Notes under the pieces: model-generated | Databases searched by the model: none | Told to the model about the DNA's origin: nothing | Seen by the model: only the letters and a program-made list of their open reading frames with translations | DNA from: Rhodococcus sp. PAMC28707 | GTDB lineage: Bacteria > Actinomycetota > Actinomycetes > Mycobacteriales > Mycobacteriaceae | Assembly: GCF_004795915.1 (NCBI RefSeq) | Contig: NZ_CP039253.1 | Span: 372,001-436,000 of the forward strand | Length of the DNA: 64,000 nt | Direction of reading: 5' to 3' | Program-made: the position numbers and the translations under genes | Shown: positions 40,974 through 49,938 of the stretch, one piece after another | Position numbering within the stretch: position 1 is the stretch's first letter | Layout of the letters: each line of letters begins with the position of its first letter

Positions 40974-41336
40974 TCAGTGCTGTTGCCTGTTCTTCTCGAG
41001 GGGTGAATCTCTGTCGTCGACTCCTTCGAGAAAGGAGACGACCGCTGACGAGTCGACAGATCCCGACACGCGTAGCGCTCTACCGAATGCACGGCGCCGC
41101 TCTGCATTCTCCAGACATCTCGGGTCGAGATGCAACCATGCACCTCTACCGGGAAGCCGGTGGTCGACATCGGGCACGATGACCGATTCCGAAGAATCTC
41201 GATCCCGAACCACAACTCTCAGCAGACCGGCGGCCGGAGCTCGCTCCTTGCACCCGACACATGTTCTCACCGGCTGACGAATTACCGCCGAACCGATGCT
41301 CTCATGACTCAGGGAAGAGAGTTCATTCCGAACCAT
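40974..41336 (-). CDS. ylxR: YlxR family RNA-binding/regulatory protein
   Basis: A small YlxR (DUF448) protein located between nusA and infB, its conserved place. The core is PVRTCVGCKERAPAAGLLRVV with the CxxC, then RLPGRGAWLHLDPRCLENAERR, ending in RRAFGRALRVSG. The family folds like an RNA-binding protein and is thought to act on RNase P or transcription. The start is not certain: ATG 41336 gives 120 residues with a 23-residue leader; GTG 41270, right at PVRTC, would give a minimal form. Confidence 0.88.
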   Translation of the reverse strand: MVRNELSSLSHESIGSAVIRQPVRTCVGCKERAPAAGLLRVVVRDRDSSESVIVPDVDHRLPGRGAWLHLDPRCLENAERRRAFGRALRVSGSVDSSAVVSFLEGVDDRDSPLEKNRQQH

Positions 41337-41380
41337 CGACCACTCTACCGCTGTATTGCCTCGAACTCCGCATTCCACCC

Positions 41381-42391
41381 TTACGCGCTGGTGGACTCGG
41401 GTGCCGTGGCCGCGTCGCTACGGATATCGATGCGCCAGCCGGTTAGCCTAGCTGCCAGCCGGGCGTTCTGCCCCTCTTTGCCGATCGCGAGCGACAGCTG
41501 ATATTCCGGCACGACCACACGTGCGGCACGAGCCTCGGCATCCACGACCGTGACCGACACAACCTTCGACGGAGACAGCGCATTCCCGACGAAGGTAGCG
41601 GGATCATCGTCGAAGTCGATGATGTCGATCTTCTCGCCGGCCAGTTCGCTCATCACGTTGCGCACACGCTGACCGATCGGCCCGATGCATGCGCCCTTGG
41701 CGTTCAGACCCGATACCGTGGACTTGACCGCGATCTTCGACCGGTGACCGGACTCGCGCGCAACGGCGACGATCTCGACCGACCCGTCGGCGATCTCCGG
41801 AACCTCGAGTGCGAACAGCTTGCGCACGAGGTTGGGGTGGGTACGCGAGAGGGTGATCTGCGGTCCGCGCTGGCCCCGGGCGACTCCGACCACGTAGCAC
41901 TTGATTCGCTCGCCGTGCTCGTAACTCTCTCCCGGCACCTGCTCGGCAGGCGGCAGCACGCCGTCTGCACCGTTGGCATCGCTGCCGATCCGCACGATGA
42001 TCGTGCCCTTGGCATTTGCTCTGGTGTCCCGCTGAATGACCCCGCCCACGATCTCACCCTCGTGCGTCGCATACTCGCCGTACGAACGCTCGTGCTCGGC
42101 ATCACGCAGACGCTGAAGGATCACCTGCCGGGCAGTTGTCGCAGCGATGCGGCCGAACCCTTGGGGGGTGTCGTCCCACTCCGAGATCGTGTTGCCGTCA
42201 CCGTCGATCTCTTTTGCCATCACTCGCACCGAGCCGGTCTTGCGATTGACGTCGATCCACGCATGGGGCTGATGGCCCTCGGTGTGACGGTAAGCGGTCA
42301 ACAGGGCGGACTGAATCGTCGAGATGACCGTCTCGATCGACACCCCCTTGTCCGCTTCGATGGCGCGCAACGCCGCGATGTCGATATTCAC
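41381..42391 (-). CDS. nusA: Transcription termination/antitermination factor NusA
   Basis: NusA binds RNA polymerase and affects pausing, termination and antitermination. The 336-residue form is the short actinobacterial type: an N-terminal polymerase-binding domain ([20 protein letters not shown]), an S1 domain (about residues 110-180) and two KH domains with [15 protein letters not shown]-like and [19 protein letters not shown] segments. It ends [20 protein letters not shown] without the acidic repeats of E. coli. ATG 42391 overlaps the rimP stop. Confidence 0.96.
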   Translation of the reverse strand: MNIDIAALRAIEADKGVSIETVISTIQSALLTAYRHTEGHQPHAWIDVNRKTGSVRVMAKEIDGDGNTISEWDDTPQGFGRIAATTARQVILQRLRDAEHERSYGEYATHEGEIVGGVIQRDTRANAKGTIIVRIGSDANGADGVLPPAEQVPGESYEHGERIKCYVVGVARGQRGPQITLSRTHPNLVRKLFALEVPEIADGSVEIVAVARESGHRSKIAVKSTVSGLNAKGACIGPIGQRVRNVMSELAGEKIDIIDFDDDPATFVGNALSPSKVVSVTVVDAEARAARVVVPEYQLSLAIGKEGQNARLAARLTGWRIDIRSDAATAPESTSA

Positions 42392-42963
42392 TTGTCGGAC
42401 CCTTCTTCCGGTGTTTCCACGTTCACTATCTCGTCGTTGTCGGCAGGAGCAGGCCTACCCGCGACAACGCCGCCCGTCAGCTCCATCTCGTCTGCTTTCG
42501 GCTTCGAGAATTCTACTTGCACAACAGCCTTCACAACGTCATCGAGCTCCACGACTCGGGTCGCGACAACGCCCTTGTCACGAGTGACCACCGTGAGCAA
42601 TCGGCCATCGAGGTGACCGACACGTGCGTCGAACTTCTCGTTCTCCAACTTGAATCGGACCATCCGCCCGCGTGCGCGCCGCCAGTGGCGATCCTCGGTG
42701 AGCGGACGATCGACTCCAGGAGTGGTTACCTCGAGGGTGTAAGGAGCATCACCGAAGTCCGACACCGAGTCGAATATGTCGGAGATCTCACGGCTGAGGG
42801 ACGGCAATGTGTCGAGGTCGATGCCCTCTTCACGATCGACCATGATGCGTACGGCACTGTGCTTGCCTGCCGAGACCACGTTGACATCTTCCAAATCGAA
42901 CCCGCGGCTGGTCACCAGGTCGGACAGGAGTGCGATGACCCTCTCCTTGGACGGAACAGGCAT
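42388..42963 (-). CDS. rimP: Ribosome maturation factor RimP
   Basis: RimP helps assemble the 30S subunit. The 191-residue protein shows the two domains: an N-terminal part with [32 protein letters not shown] and SREISDIFD, then [20 protein letters not shown] and an SH3-like C-terminal half. An acidic tail ([12 protein letters not shown]) follows. ATG 42963 begins at the family start; the open frame extends 40 codons upstream without a ribosome site. First gene of the rimP-nusA-ylxR-infB order; the 152 bases upstream separate it from a divergent lipoprotein gene. Confidence 0.95.
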   Translation of the reverse strand: MPVPSKERVIALLSDLVTSRGFDLEDVNVVSAGKHSAVRIMVDREEGIDLDTLPSLSREISDIFDSVSDFGDAPYTLEVTTPGVDRPLTEDRHWRRARGRMVRFKLENEKFDARVGHLDGRLLTVVTRDKGVVATRVVELDDVVKAVVQVEFSKPKADEMELTGGVVAGRPAPADNDEIVNVETPEEGSDK

Positions 42964-43115
42964 CGTTGCGAAAACTCCTCGTTCAGTTGTGGTCGGACCC
43001 CACCAGAAGTGTGATCGAATCCGTAAGTGGCGAACGCACAGCCTAACGCCAACGGGAAGCGTTCGGGACCAGCCTGGGTGCACGAGATACAGAATGCACC
43101 TGGCACGATGTTCCC

Positions 43116-43619
43116 GTGTCGACGTTCGCTCTCCCCCGCGCCCTAAGCCGCCGTGGCGCCCTGCGCTTGACCGGTGGCGCCGTTCTCACAGCAGTCGGGC
43201 TCGCCACAACTGCCGGATGTTCGTCCGACACAGACCCTGGGCCGAAGCTCGACACCCTCACCGGCCACCTCCGACTTGCGCGTCGCGACGCAGCCGCCGC
43301 AGGCGCCCTGATCGCGTTGAGCCCGACGCTGGCCGGTCCCCTGAGCGTGGTGCAGATCGAACGGACGGCACATGCCGATGCTCTGGCCGCAGAGATGGTC
43401 CGCGTCGCAGGTCACACCGAAGAGGAGAGCGCCACTACCTCGACCACCGCGACACCGGTTGCGATGCCCCCGCCGACCTTGGAGGAACTCAAGGCCGATC
43501 TCAGTGAATCTCAGCGGGGTGCCGCGGACTCGGCAAAAAGTGAATCCGGTTATCGCGCAGGTCTGTTGGGATCGATCAGCGCCGCCTGCGCCGTCGAACT
43601 GGCGGTGGTGTTGCCATGA
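43116..43619 (+). CDS. Tat-type lipoprotein (Rv2843-like)
   Basis: A 167-residue exported lipoprotein. The signal has a twin arginine in [13 protein letters not shown] followed by a hydrophobic core and a lipobox ending TTAGC, so Tat export then lipid anchoring is predicted. The mature part is helical with a T/P-rich middle ([13 protein letters not shown]) and ends with a hydrophobic segment ([15 protein letters not shown]). The M. tuberculosis homologue sits at the same place with unknown function. It is coupled by a four-base overlap to the ferritin-like gene. Confidence 0.75.
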   Translation: MSTFALPRALSRRGALRLTGGAVLTAVGLATTAGCSSDTDPGPKLDTLTGHLRLARRDAAAAGALIALSPTLAGPLSVVQIERTAHADALAAEMVRVAGHTEEESATTSTTATPVAMPPPTLEELKADLSESQRGAADSAKSESGYRAGLLGSISAACAVELAVVLP

Positions 43620-44056
43620 GCGACCTCGGCATCGAACAACACGCACTCATCGACGCATTGAACGCCGAGTACGCCGCGGTCTTTGCGTACGGCGTCGTCG
43701 GCGCATTCTCGAATCCGGCTCGTGGGGGCCTCATCGCGGCCGACGCTGCAGCGCACCGCGCACGTCGAGACGCAACCCTCGATGCGTTGCGCGCTGCGAG
43801 CGTCACCCCACCGCTTGCCAGCCCGGCATATTCCATCCCGTTTCCGGTCGGCGATCCCGTCACATCGGCGCAACTTGCCGCCCAAGCCGAGATCGACACC
43901 TCGATAGCGTGGAGATCGGTCATCGAGCGCAGCGAGTCCGGCCCCACTCGGGAGACCGGAGTCACTGCGCTCACAGAAGCGGCGTTACGACTGGCGAACT
44001 GGCGTGAAATCCTGGGTGTATCTCCGCCGACCGTCCCCTTCCCCGGTCAACCGTGA
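43616..44056 (+). CDS. Ferritin-like DUF4439 protein (Rv2844-like)
   Basis: A 146-residue helical protein of the DUF4439 ferritin-like group. The helix with LIDALNAEYAAVFAYGVVGA and the later AAHRARRDATLDALRA and IDTSIAWRSVIERSES carry Glu and His residues in the spacing of a four-helix bundle. Whether it still binds a di-metal centre cannot be said. ATG 43616 overlaps the lipoprotein stop by four bases, so the two are made together and may interact. Confidence 0.8.
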   Translation: MSDLGIEQHALIDALNAEYAAVFAYGVVGAFSNPARGGLIAADAAAHRARRDATLDALRAASVTPPLASPAYSIPFPVGDPVTSAQLAAQAEIDTSIAWRSVIERSESGPTRETGVTALTEAALRLANWREILGVSPPTVPFPGQP

Positions 44057-44077
44057 GCCGCCGCCGACTTCACTGAG

Positions 44078-45799
44078 TCAGCCCCTCATCTCGTACGCGC
44101 CGTCATAGGAAACTACCTCGGACCACACTGAGTCGAAGCGAGCCAGATCGACCACCGGCTTGCGGATCGCCGCAAGAGCCCAGGCCTGCTGCGCCTCGGT
44201 AGAGGACGGCTTCCCGTGCAGAGCAACTGCGTAACCGGAGAAATCACGAATTTGAAAGTCGAAGATCTGATCGAGCAACTCGGTGGAGACCTTCTCGGCC
44301 GATTCCAGAATCAGATGACCGTAGACGACCAACGAGAACAGGTGCCCCACGTTGAGTAGGAAGTCCAGATCCTTCTGCTGTGCTTCGTCCGGTGCGGTGT
44401 CGGTCAGAAACGTCTTGAAGGCCGAAGCCTGCTCGTAGAACCGCGCGACGTTGGGAACATGCGAAAACTTTTCGTATGTCGACTCCCGGTCGTGGAATCG
44501 CACTTTCCCTGCTCCGCGTGCGGGACCCTGAGCGAAGAAGAACGCGTCGTCGGAAGCGTCGTCACGTGTCACGACATCGGGATAGTCCATCGGAGCGAAC
44601 ATGTACGCCGGCATGAACTTGAGCATGAGGGCGACGTTGACGTGCACTGTGCCTTCGAGCTTGGGCAGGGTTCCGATCATCTGCGCGGCCTCACGAAAGT
44701 ACGTGTTCTTCTCGTACCCCTTCGCTGCGATCACATCGTGCAGCAACCGAACCACGGTCTCGCCTTCGGAGGTCACCTTGGCCTTGGTCATCGGATTGAA
44801 CAGCAGGTAGCGCCGATCCTCGAGGCTTGCGGACCTGAAGTAGTCGACTGCCCGCCCACTGAAGAGCTTCATCGCGATCAGTCGCGAATAGGCGTCGACG
44901 AAACTCGCACGCACATGCGGGAATTCGGTGACCCGGTTGCCATAGAGAATCCTGTTGTGCGCGTGCGTGATCGACTCGTAGAACGCATGCTCGGTAATTC
45001 CGATCGAACCCGTGCAGAGGTTGAACTTACCGACGTTGACGGTATTGAGTGCGGCGGAAAACGCGTCTGCGCCAGTGTGCAGAATGTCCTCGGCTCGGAC
45101 CGGGTAGTCCTCGAGGGTGAAGGTACTGACGAACATCTGGCCGTGAATCACGTTGTCACGTAGAACATATTTGGGATGACTGCTGTCGGCGACGAAGAAG
45201 ACGTAGGCATCCGGCCCATCGCGGTCGGTGCGGCGCCCGAACACCGAGACCATACCCGCGACGTTGCCGTTGCCGATGTAGTACTTCTCCCCCGACGCCA
45301 GAAACTCGACGCCCTCTTCTTCGGACGGCCGGAGCAACATATCCGTCGAGTAGACGTCGGCACCGTGGGCGCGCTCGGACAGTCCGAACGCCATCACGGA
45401 CCCGCCGTTCAGTGCCCGCGCTGCGCGGCGCTTGGCTTCCTCGTTCTCGCTCATCCAGATCGGCCCGAGTCCGAGTACGGTGACCTGCCAGGCATACCAG
45501 TAGGACAGTCCGTAGAAGCCGAGGATTTCACTCAGGGCAGCATTACGGGATGCATCCCAGCGCTTGTCGGAGTCGCCATCGGCATAGGCAGCCGGTGTCG
45601 AAAACGTCGCGAACAGCTTCTCCTTGGCAACGAAGTCGAGAAAGTCGCTGGTCCAGACAGCATCGAGATCGTCGGCGAGCAATGTGGCCTTGCCTCGATC
45701 CTCGAACCAGTCGATCAGCGATCGCAACTGGCGCCGCGTTTCGTCGTCGAACTGGGTCGGATCGTACGTCGCGGGATCGAACAACGTGAGGTGGGCCAT
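44078..45799 (-). CDS. Acyl-CoA dehydrogenase family protein, large form
   Basis: A 573-residue flavoprotein of the acyl-CoA dehydrogenase superfamily. It is about 190 residues longer than a standard enzyme. The N-terminus is a separate helical part (FDDETRRQLRSLIDWFEDRG); the FAD-binding middle shows GGSVMAFGLSERAHGADVYS and FLASGEKYYIGNGNVAGMV. The C-terminal half is helical with an extra domain. The substrate cannot be told. It is not at this locus in M. tuberculosis, so it is an addition between the ferritin-like gene and proS. It is on the minus strand, 22 bases from the convergent gene and 72 after proS. Confidence 0.82.
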   Translation of the reverse strand: MAHLTLFDPATYDPTQFDDETRRQLRSLIDWFEDRGKATLLADDLDAVWTSDFLDFVAKEKLFATFSTPAAYADGDSDKRWDASRNAALSEILGFYGLSYWYAWQVTVLGLGPIWMSENEEAKRRAARALNGGSVMAFGLSERAHGADVYSTDMLLRPSEEEGVEFLASGEKYYIGNGNVAGMVSVFGRRTDRDGPDAYVFFVADSSHPKYVLRDNVIHGQMFVSTFTLEDYPVRAEDILHTGADAFSAALNTVNVGKFNLCTGSIGITEHAFYESITHAHNRILYGNRVTEFPHVRASFVDAYSRLIAMKLFSGRAVDYFRSASLEDRRYLLFNPMTKAKVTSEGETVVRLLHDVIAAKGYEKNTYFREAAQMIGTLPKLEGTVHVNVALMLKFMPAYMFAPMDYPDVVTRDDASDDAFFFAQGPARGAGKVRFHDRESTYEKFSHVPNVARFYEQASAFKTFLTDTAPDEAQQKDLDFLLNVGHLFSLVVYGHLILESAEKVSTELLDQIFDFQIRDFSGYAVALHGKPSSTEAQQAWALAAIRKPVVDLARFDSVWSEVVSYDGAYEMRG

Positions 45800-45871
45800 G
45801 TTGTCACCTTTCCTAGTCGGCTGCCCCGAAGCTACCAGTGAGTAACCGACCCGAACCGCCGAACCACGCGA

Positions 45872-47623
45872 TCACAATTTCCCACGTACCGTTTCGACGA
45901 TGTCGGCGACAGCGGTCTCGGTCTCGAGGTCACGGCTCTCACCGGTGAAGCGGTCACGGAGTTCGACCTTGCCCTCGGCCCATCCCCTACCGACTACGAC
46001 GACGACCGGCACTCCGATGAGTTCGGAGTCCTTGAACTTGACGCCCGGCGACGCCTTCCGATCGTCGAAAAGCACGTCGAGACCCTGCGCGTCGAGTGCT
46101 GCCGCAATGGACTCGGCGCCGGCACGTGCAGCTTCGTCTTTGTTGGCGATCACCAGGTGTACATCTGCAGGCGATACTTCGCTCGGCCAACGCAGACCCT
46201 TGTCGTCGTGCATCTGCTCGGCGACGACGGCGACCAGGCGAGAGACACCGACGCCGTACGAACCCTGCACGAGGCGCACGGGTTTTCCGCTTTCACCGAG
46301 CACGTCGACACTGAACGCGTCCGTGTACTTGTAACCGAGTTGGAAGATATGACCGATCTCGATACCGCGCGCGCTGACGAGCGCGCCACGACCGTCCGGG
46401 GAGAGATCGCCGTCCCGCACCTGGGCAGCTTCGATGGTGCCGTCCGGAGTGAAATCGCGGCCGGCTACCAGGTTCACCACATGCTTGCCGGTGACGTCTG
46501 CTCCGGTGATCCACGACGTCCCCTCGACGACACGAGGGTCGACGAGGTAACGAACTCCGTTGGCCTGCAGCGCACGTGGTCCGATAAAGCCCTTCACCAG
46601 GAACGGATTGGCCTCGAAGTCGGCATCGGTGAGCAGCGCGAATTCGGCCGGCTCGAGAGACGCTTCGAGGCGCTTCTCGTCGACCTCACGGTCGCCGGGC
46701 AGACCGACAGCGAGCAACTCCCACTCCCCGTCTGCGTTGCGGACCTTGAGCAGAAGGTTCTTCAACGTGTCCGCGGCGGTGACGGTGCGCCCCAGATCGA
46801 CCGAATTGGCCCACTCGACCAACGTGGCAATGGTGGGTGTGTCACCCGTCTCGTGATCGATGGCGGCAGGCTGCCCCTCGATCGGCAACGATGGCGGCGA
46901 GGGAGTCGTGACGGCTTCGACATTCGCCGCGTATCCCGATTCGATGCACCGCACGTAAGTGTCCTCACCGATGTCGCTCTCGGCGAGGAATTCCTCGGAC
47001 GCACTTCCACCCATCGCGCCGGAAGTCGCCGCCACGATGACGTACTTGACCCCGAGCCGAGCAAAGATCTTCTGGTAGGCCTCGCGGTGTGCCGCATAGG
47101 ACCGCTTCAGCCCGTCCTCGTCCATGTCGAACGAGTAGGAGTCTTTCATGACGAACTCGCGTCCGCGCAGAATGCCCGCGCGCGGGCGTTCCTCGTCGCG
47201 ATACTTGGTCTGGATCTGATAGAGCGTGACCGGCAGGTCCTTGTACGAGTTGTACTCACCTTTCACCGTCAGTGCGAACAGTTCCTCGTGGGTGGGACCG
47301 AGCAACATGTCGTTGCCCTTACGGTCCTTCAGCTTGAACAGTGCGTCGCCGTAATCGGTCCATCGATTGGTGGTCTCGTACGGCTCGCGCGGCAGCAACG
47401 CCGGGAGCGAGATCTCCTGCGCACCGATCGCGTTCATCTCTTCACGAACGACTCGTTCGATCTGGCGCAGCACTCTCAGGCCGAGCGGCAGCCAGGAGTA
47501 CACACCCGGGGCGATACGACGAACGTAACCTGCACGAACCAACAGCTTGTGGCTGTCGACTTCGGCATCGGCGGGGTCGTCACGAAGAGTGCGGAGGAAG
47601 AGCTGCGAAAGACGGGTGATCAC
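45872..47623 (-). CDS. proS: Prolyl-tRNA synthetase (bacterial type)
   Basis: A class II aminoacyl-tRNA synthetase charging tRNA-Pro, 583 residues. The bacterial form with the editing (YbaK-like INS) domain is shown by the long insertion between motifs 2 and 3 (about residues 225-400). Visible parts are [35 protein letters not shown], motif 2 in [12 protein letters not shown] and the ending motif 3 region [16 protein letters not shown], followed by the anticodon-binding domain. GTG 47623 fits the family start (Mtb ProS 582 residues); the open frame upstream has no support. Confidence 0.96.
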   Translation of the reverse strand: MITRLSQLFLRTLRDDPADAEVDSHKLLVRAGYVRRIAPGVYSWLPLGLRVLRQIERVVREEMNAIGAQEISLPALLPREPYETTNRWTDYGDALFKLKDRKGNDMLLGPTHEELFALTVKGEYNSYKDLPVTLYQIQTKYRDEERPRAGILRGREFVMKDSYSFDMDEDGLKRSYAAHREAYQKIFARLGVKYVIVAATSGAMGGSASEEFLAESDIGEDTYVRCIESGYAANVEAVTTPSPPSLPIEGQPAAIDHETGDTPTIATLVEWANSVDLGRTVTAADTLKNLLLKVRNADGEWELLAVGLPGDREVDEKRLEASLEPAEFALLTDADFEANPFLVKGFIGPRALQANGVRYLVDPRVVEGTSWITGADVTGKHVVNLVAGRDFTPDGTIEAAQVRDGDLSPDGRGALVSARGIEIGHIFQLGYKYTDAFSVDVLGESGKPVRLVQGSYGVGVSRLVAVVAEQMHDDKGLRWPSEVSPADVHLVIANKDEAARAGAESIAAALDAQGLDVLFDDRKASPGVKFKDSELIGVPVVVVVGRGWAEGKVELRDRFTGESRDLETETAVADIVETVRGKL

Positions 47624-47671
47624 GGGGTACGAGCGTAGTCGGTGCTCTGCGGGTGGGTAACGTTGCTCCCC

Positions 47672-48415
47672 GTGCTGATTCTGCTGCCCCCATCCGAGAC
47701 GAAGTCGGACGGCGGCGACGGCTCTCCCCTGGATCTGGAAGATCTGTCGCTCCCCGAGCTCAATCCGCTCCGACACAAGCTGGCCGACGCGCTCGTGGAG
47801 CTGGCCGGCGATCCCGAGGCATCGGCGACCGCGTTGGGTCTCGGACCGACCCAGACCGAAGAAGTCGAACGCAACGCCGCCCTGTGGAGTTCCCCCACGA
47901 CACCCGCACTGAGCCGCTACACCGGTGTTCTCTACGACGCTCTCGACGCGGGTTCGTTCACGAAGGCCGGTCGAGCACGGGCGGCAGCGAGGTTGTGGAT
48001 CGGATCTGCATTGTTCGGGGCTGTACGTGCATACGATCCGATTCCGTACTACCGGCTGTCCGGCGGATCGACGATCCCTGGCTTCGGCACCTTACGTTCG
48101 CATTGGAAACCCGAGTTGGCGGACGCCGTGGTTGCGCAGTCCGATGGACTGGTCGTCGACCTGCGCTCGGGGACGTATCAGCAACTCGGCCCGGTGCCCG
48201 GCGCCGTCACGGCAACGGTGTTGACCGAGAAACCCGATGGCAGCAGATCTGTCGTGAGCCACTTCAACAAGCATCACAAGGGCGTGCTGGCGCGTGCGCT
48301 GACCCTGACGATTGCCGAGCCGAAGAACGTGCGTGCGGTGGCCCGAGTCGCATCGCGGGCCGGCTTGAGCGTGGAAGTCGCCTCGGCGACCGAACTGATC
48401 GTCCTCACCAGATGA
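47672..48415 (+). CDS. yaaA: Peroxide stress protein YaaA (DUF328)
   Basis: YaaA binds DNA and limits oxidative damage by keeping free iron low during peroxide stress in E. coli. The 247-residue product begins with the family hallmark [10 protein letters not shown] and has [39 protein letters not shown] and [16 protein letters not shown] 47672 begins precisely at this motif; TTG 47663 and the earlier start add residues. Divergent from proS with a 48-base gap and overlapping the DUF2786 gene by four bases. Confidence 0.9.
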   Translation: MLILLPPSETKSDGGDGSPLDLEDLSLPELNPLRHKLADALVELAGDPEASATALGLGPTQTEEVERNAALWSSPTTPALSRYTGVLYDALDAGSFTKAGRARAAARLWIGSALFGAVRAYDPIPYYRLSGGSTIPGFGTLRSHWKPELADAVVAQSDGLVVDLRSGTYQQLGPVPGAVTATVLTEKPDGSRSVVSHFNKHHKGVLARALTLTIAEPKNVRAVARVASRAGLSVEVASATELIVLTR

Positions 48416-49635
48416 ACCCGGTCCCGGATTTACTCCGGCAAGGCGCCGATGCGTCCTATGGCAAGAGTCGGGATCTGCGGCGCGTGGACGAAGTCGTCGA
48501 TCGCCTGATCGCGTTGGAGGACCAGGACGCCTCGGCACTGGCTTCGTTGGCGCTGACGAACATGATCGAGACGATGTACGAGGCCGGCTGGCAACCGTTC
48601 GACCTTCTCCACATCGTCAAGCGGCAGCAGACGCTCGCGGTGTCCTCGCTCGCCGCTGCGGTCCTGCTTCACCAATCGGATTCGACGAACTCGCACGAAC
48701 GGGCGCCCGAGAACTGGGTCGAGCAGCTATCCGATATCTGTGCCGCATATCCGAAGGCCGCAGGACCACTGACAGCCTCCCCGAGTTTTCTTGCTGCACT
48801 GCTGAAGTCGAGTGGCAAAACGGATTACATTGCCGCCAACGATCAGTGGATTGCGGTACTTGCGCTGCTGGGCCAATGGCAGACGCTGCCGAGGTGGCCC
48901 CGAATCGGACCTTTTCCGTCGCAGTGGCCGGTTCGGCGGGCCAGCCGAACCGCGAAGTCCGGGCCGGTGAGCGGATCTCCGAACACCAAGATGCTCGGCA
49001 AGATTCGTGGCCTGCTCGCCAAGGCCGACGCCACCGATTTCGAGGAAGAGGCGGAGACACTCACCACCAAGGCGCAGGAGTTGATGACCAGATATTCCAT
49101 CGATTCACTGTTGCTGACCGAAGGAAATGTCGATGTGATCAGCCGACGTCTGCATGTCGACAACCCCCATGCTCCACCCAAAGCCCAACTGCTGCATGCG
49201 GTGAGCACGGTCAACCGAGTCAAGAGCATCTGGGATCCGGAGTACGCGATTGCAACGCTCGTCGGATCACCCGTCGACATCGAGCAGACGGAGATCATGT
49301 TCACCTCGTTGCTGATCCAGGCGACACGCTCACTGTCGCACTCCCCCATAGCCAAACGACGTAAAGGTTCTGCCTCGGCAGCATTCGGCAAGGCCTTCCT
49401 CTATGCATACGGGGTCAGGATCGGCGAACGGCTCGGCGAAGCCGATGCGTATGCGGTGGAGGAAGCGTCGGAACAATCCGGCAACCTATTACCGATACTG
49501 GCGGCTCAGACGGTCGCTGTGGAGCAAGAATTCGACCGACTTTTCCCACGAGTTCGGACCATGCGCGGTCCGAGGTTGGATGCCGAAGGATGGGAGTCGG
49601 GGCACGCGGCCGCGGACGACGCGGAACTGGCGTAG
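48412..49635 (+). CDS. DUF2786 domain protein
   Basis: A 407-residue protein. The DUF2786 core lies around residues 190-240: KIRGLLAKADATDFEEEAET, then AETLTTKAQELMTRYSID. The first 150 residues are helical (VDRLIALEDQDASALASLAL, IVKRQQTLAVSSLAAAVL) and do not match a family I know; the C-terminal half has the conserved GKAFLYAYGVRIGERL. Family members occur widely in Actinobacteria with no known activity. ATG 48412 overlaps the yaaA stop, which suggests a shared transcript and perhaps stress-linked expression. Confidence 0.8.
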   Translation: MNPVPDLLRQGADASYGKSRDLRRVDEVVDRLIALEDQDASALASLALTNMIETMYEAGWQPFDLLHIVKRQQTLAVSSLAAAVLLHQSDSTNSHERAPENWVEQLSDICAAYPKAAGPLTASPSFLAALLKSSGKTDYIAANDQWIAVLALLGQWQTLPRWPRIGPFPSQWPVRRASRTAKSGPVSGSPNTKMLGKIRGLLAKADATDFEEEAETLTTKAQELMTRYSIDSLLLTEGNVDVISRRLHVDNPHAPPKAQLLHAVSTVNRVKSIWDPEYAIATLVGSPVDIEQTEIMFTSLLIQATRSLSHSPIAKRRKGSASAAFGKAFLYAYGVRIGERLGEADAYAVEEASEQSGNLLPILAAQTVAVEQEFDRLFPRVRTMRGPRLDAEGWESGHAAADDAELA

Positions 49636-49640
49636 CGAGG

Positions 49641-49917
49641 CGACATTACTTTCACGAGAACCGCAGGCCGTATCTCGGTACGCCGGTCATGTCGATCGAG
49701 CGATCTCGCATTGTCTGGCTGTTGGTGCTCGCACTGTCGGCAATCCTGACCGTACAAGTGCTCGAAGTGTTCGAGGATGCACTGGCCGTCGGCGATGTGC
49801 CCACGTGACATTGCCGCAGTGCTGTTTCGGGAGGTGCGCGTGGGCGCCACGATGGGAGGAATGCTCGGGTTGCTCGTCATCTACTTTCTCATCGCCGAGA
49901 GCGTCCTCGGCGTCTAA
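49641..49917 (+). pseudogene. mgtE: Remnant of an MgtE-type magnesium transporter
   Basis: Two small frames keep MgtE membrane-domain sequence. The first (about 49644-49808) reads HENRRPYLGTPVMSIERSR, then IVWLLVLALSAILTVQVLEVFEDALAVGDV, and stops. The second, in another frame (49795-49917), reads DIAAVLFREVRVGATMGGML, then GLLVIYFLIAES. In intact MgtE these parts are one chain, with about 45 more residues between FE and ALAVGDV. So the cytoplasmic N and CBS domains and the pore centre are gone, one internal stretch is deleted and a frameshift follows. A functional product is unlikely; two small membrane peptides could still be made. The match is by recall of family patterns. Confidence 0.65.
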
Positions 49918-49938
49918 CCGTGGACCGTCCATCGACGG

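Noticed and set aside
46157-47638. A 493-codon plus-strand frame opposite proS
   Set aside because: Antisense shadow of a conserved tRNA synthetase; composition is unlike real proteins of this genome.
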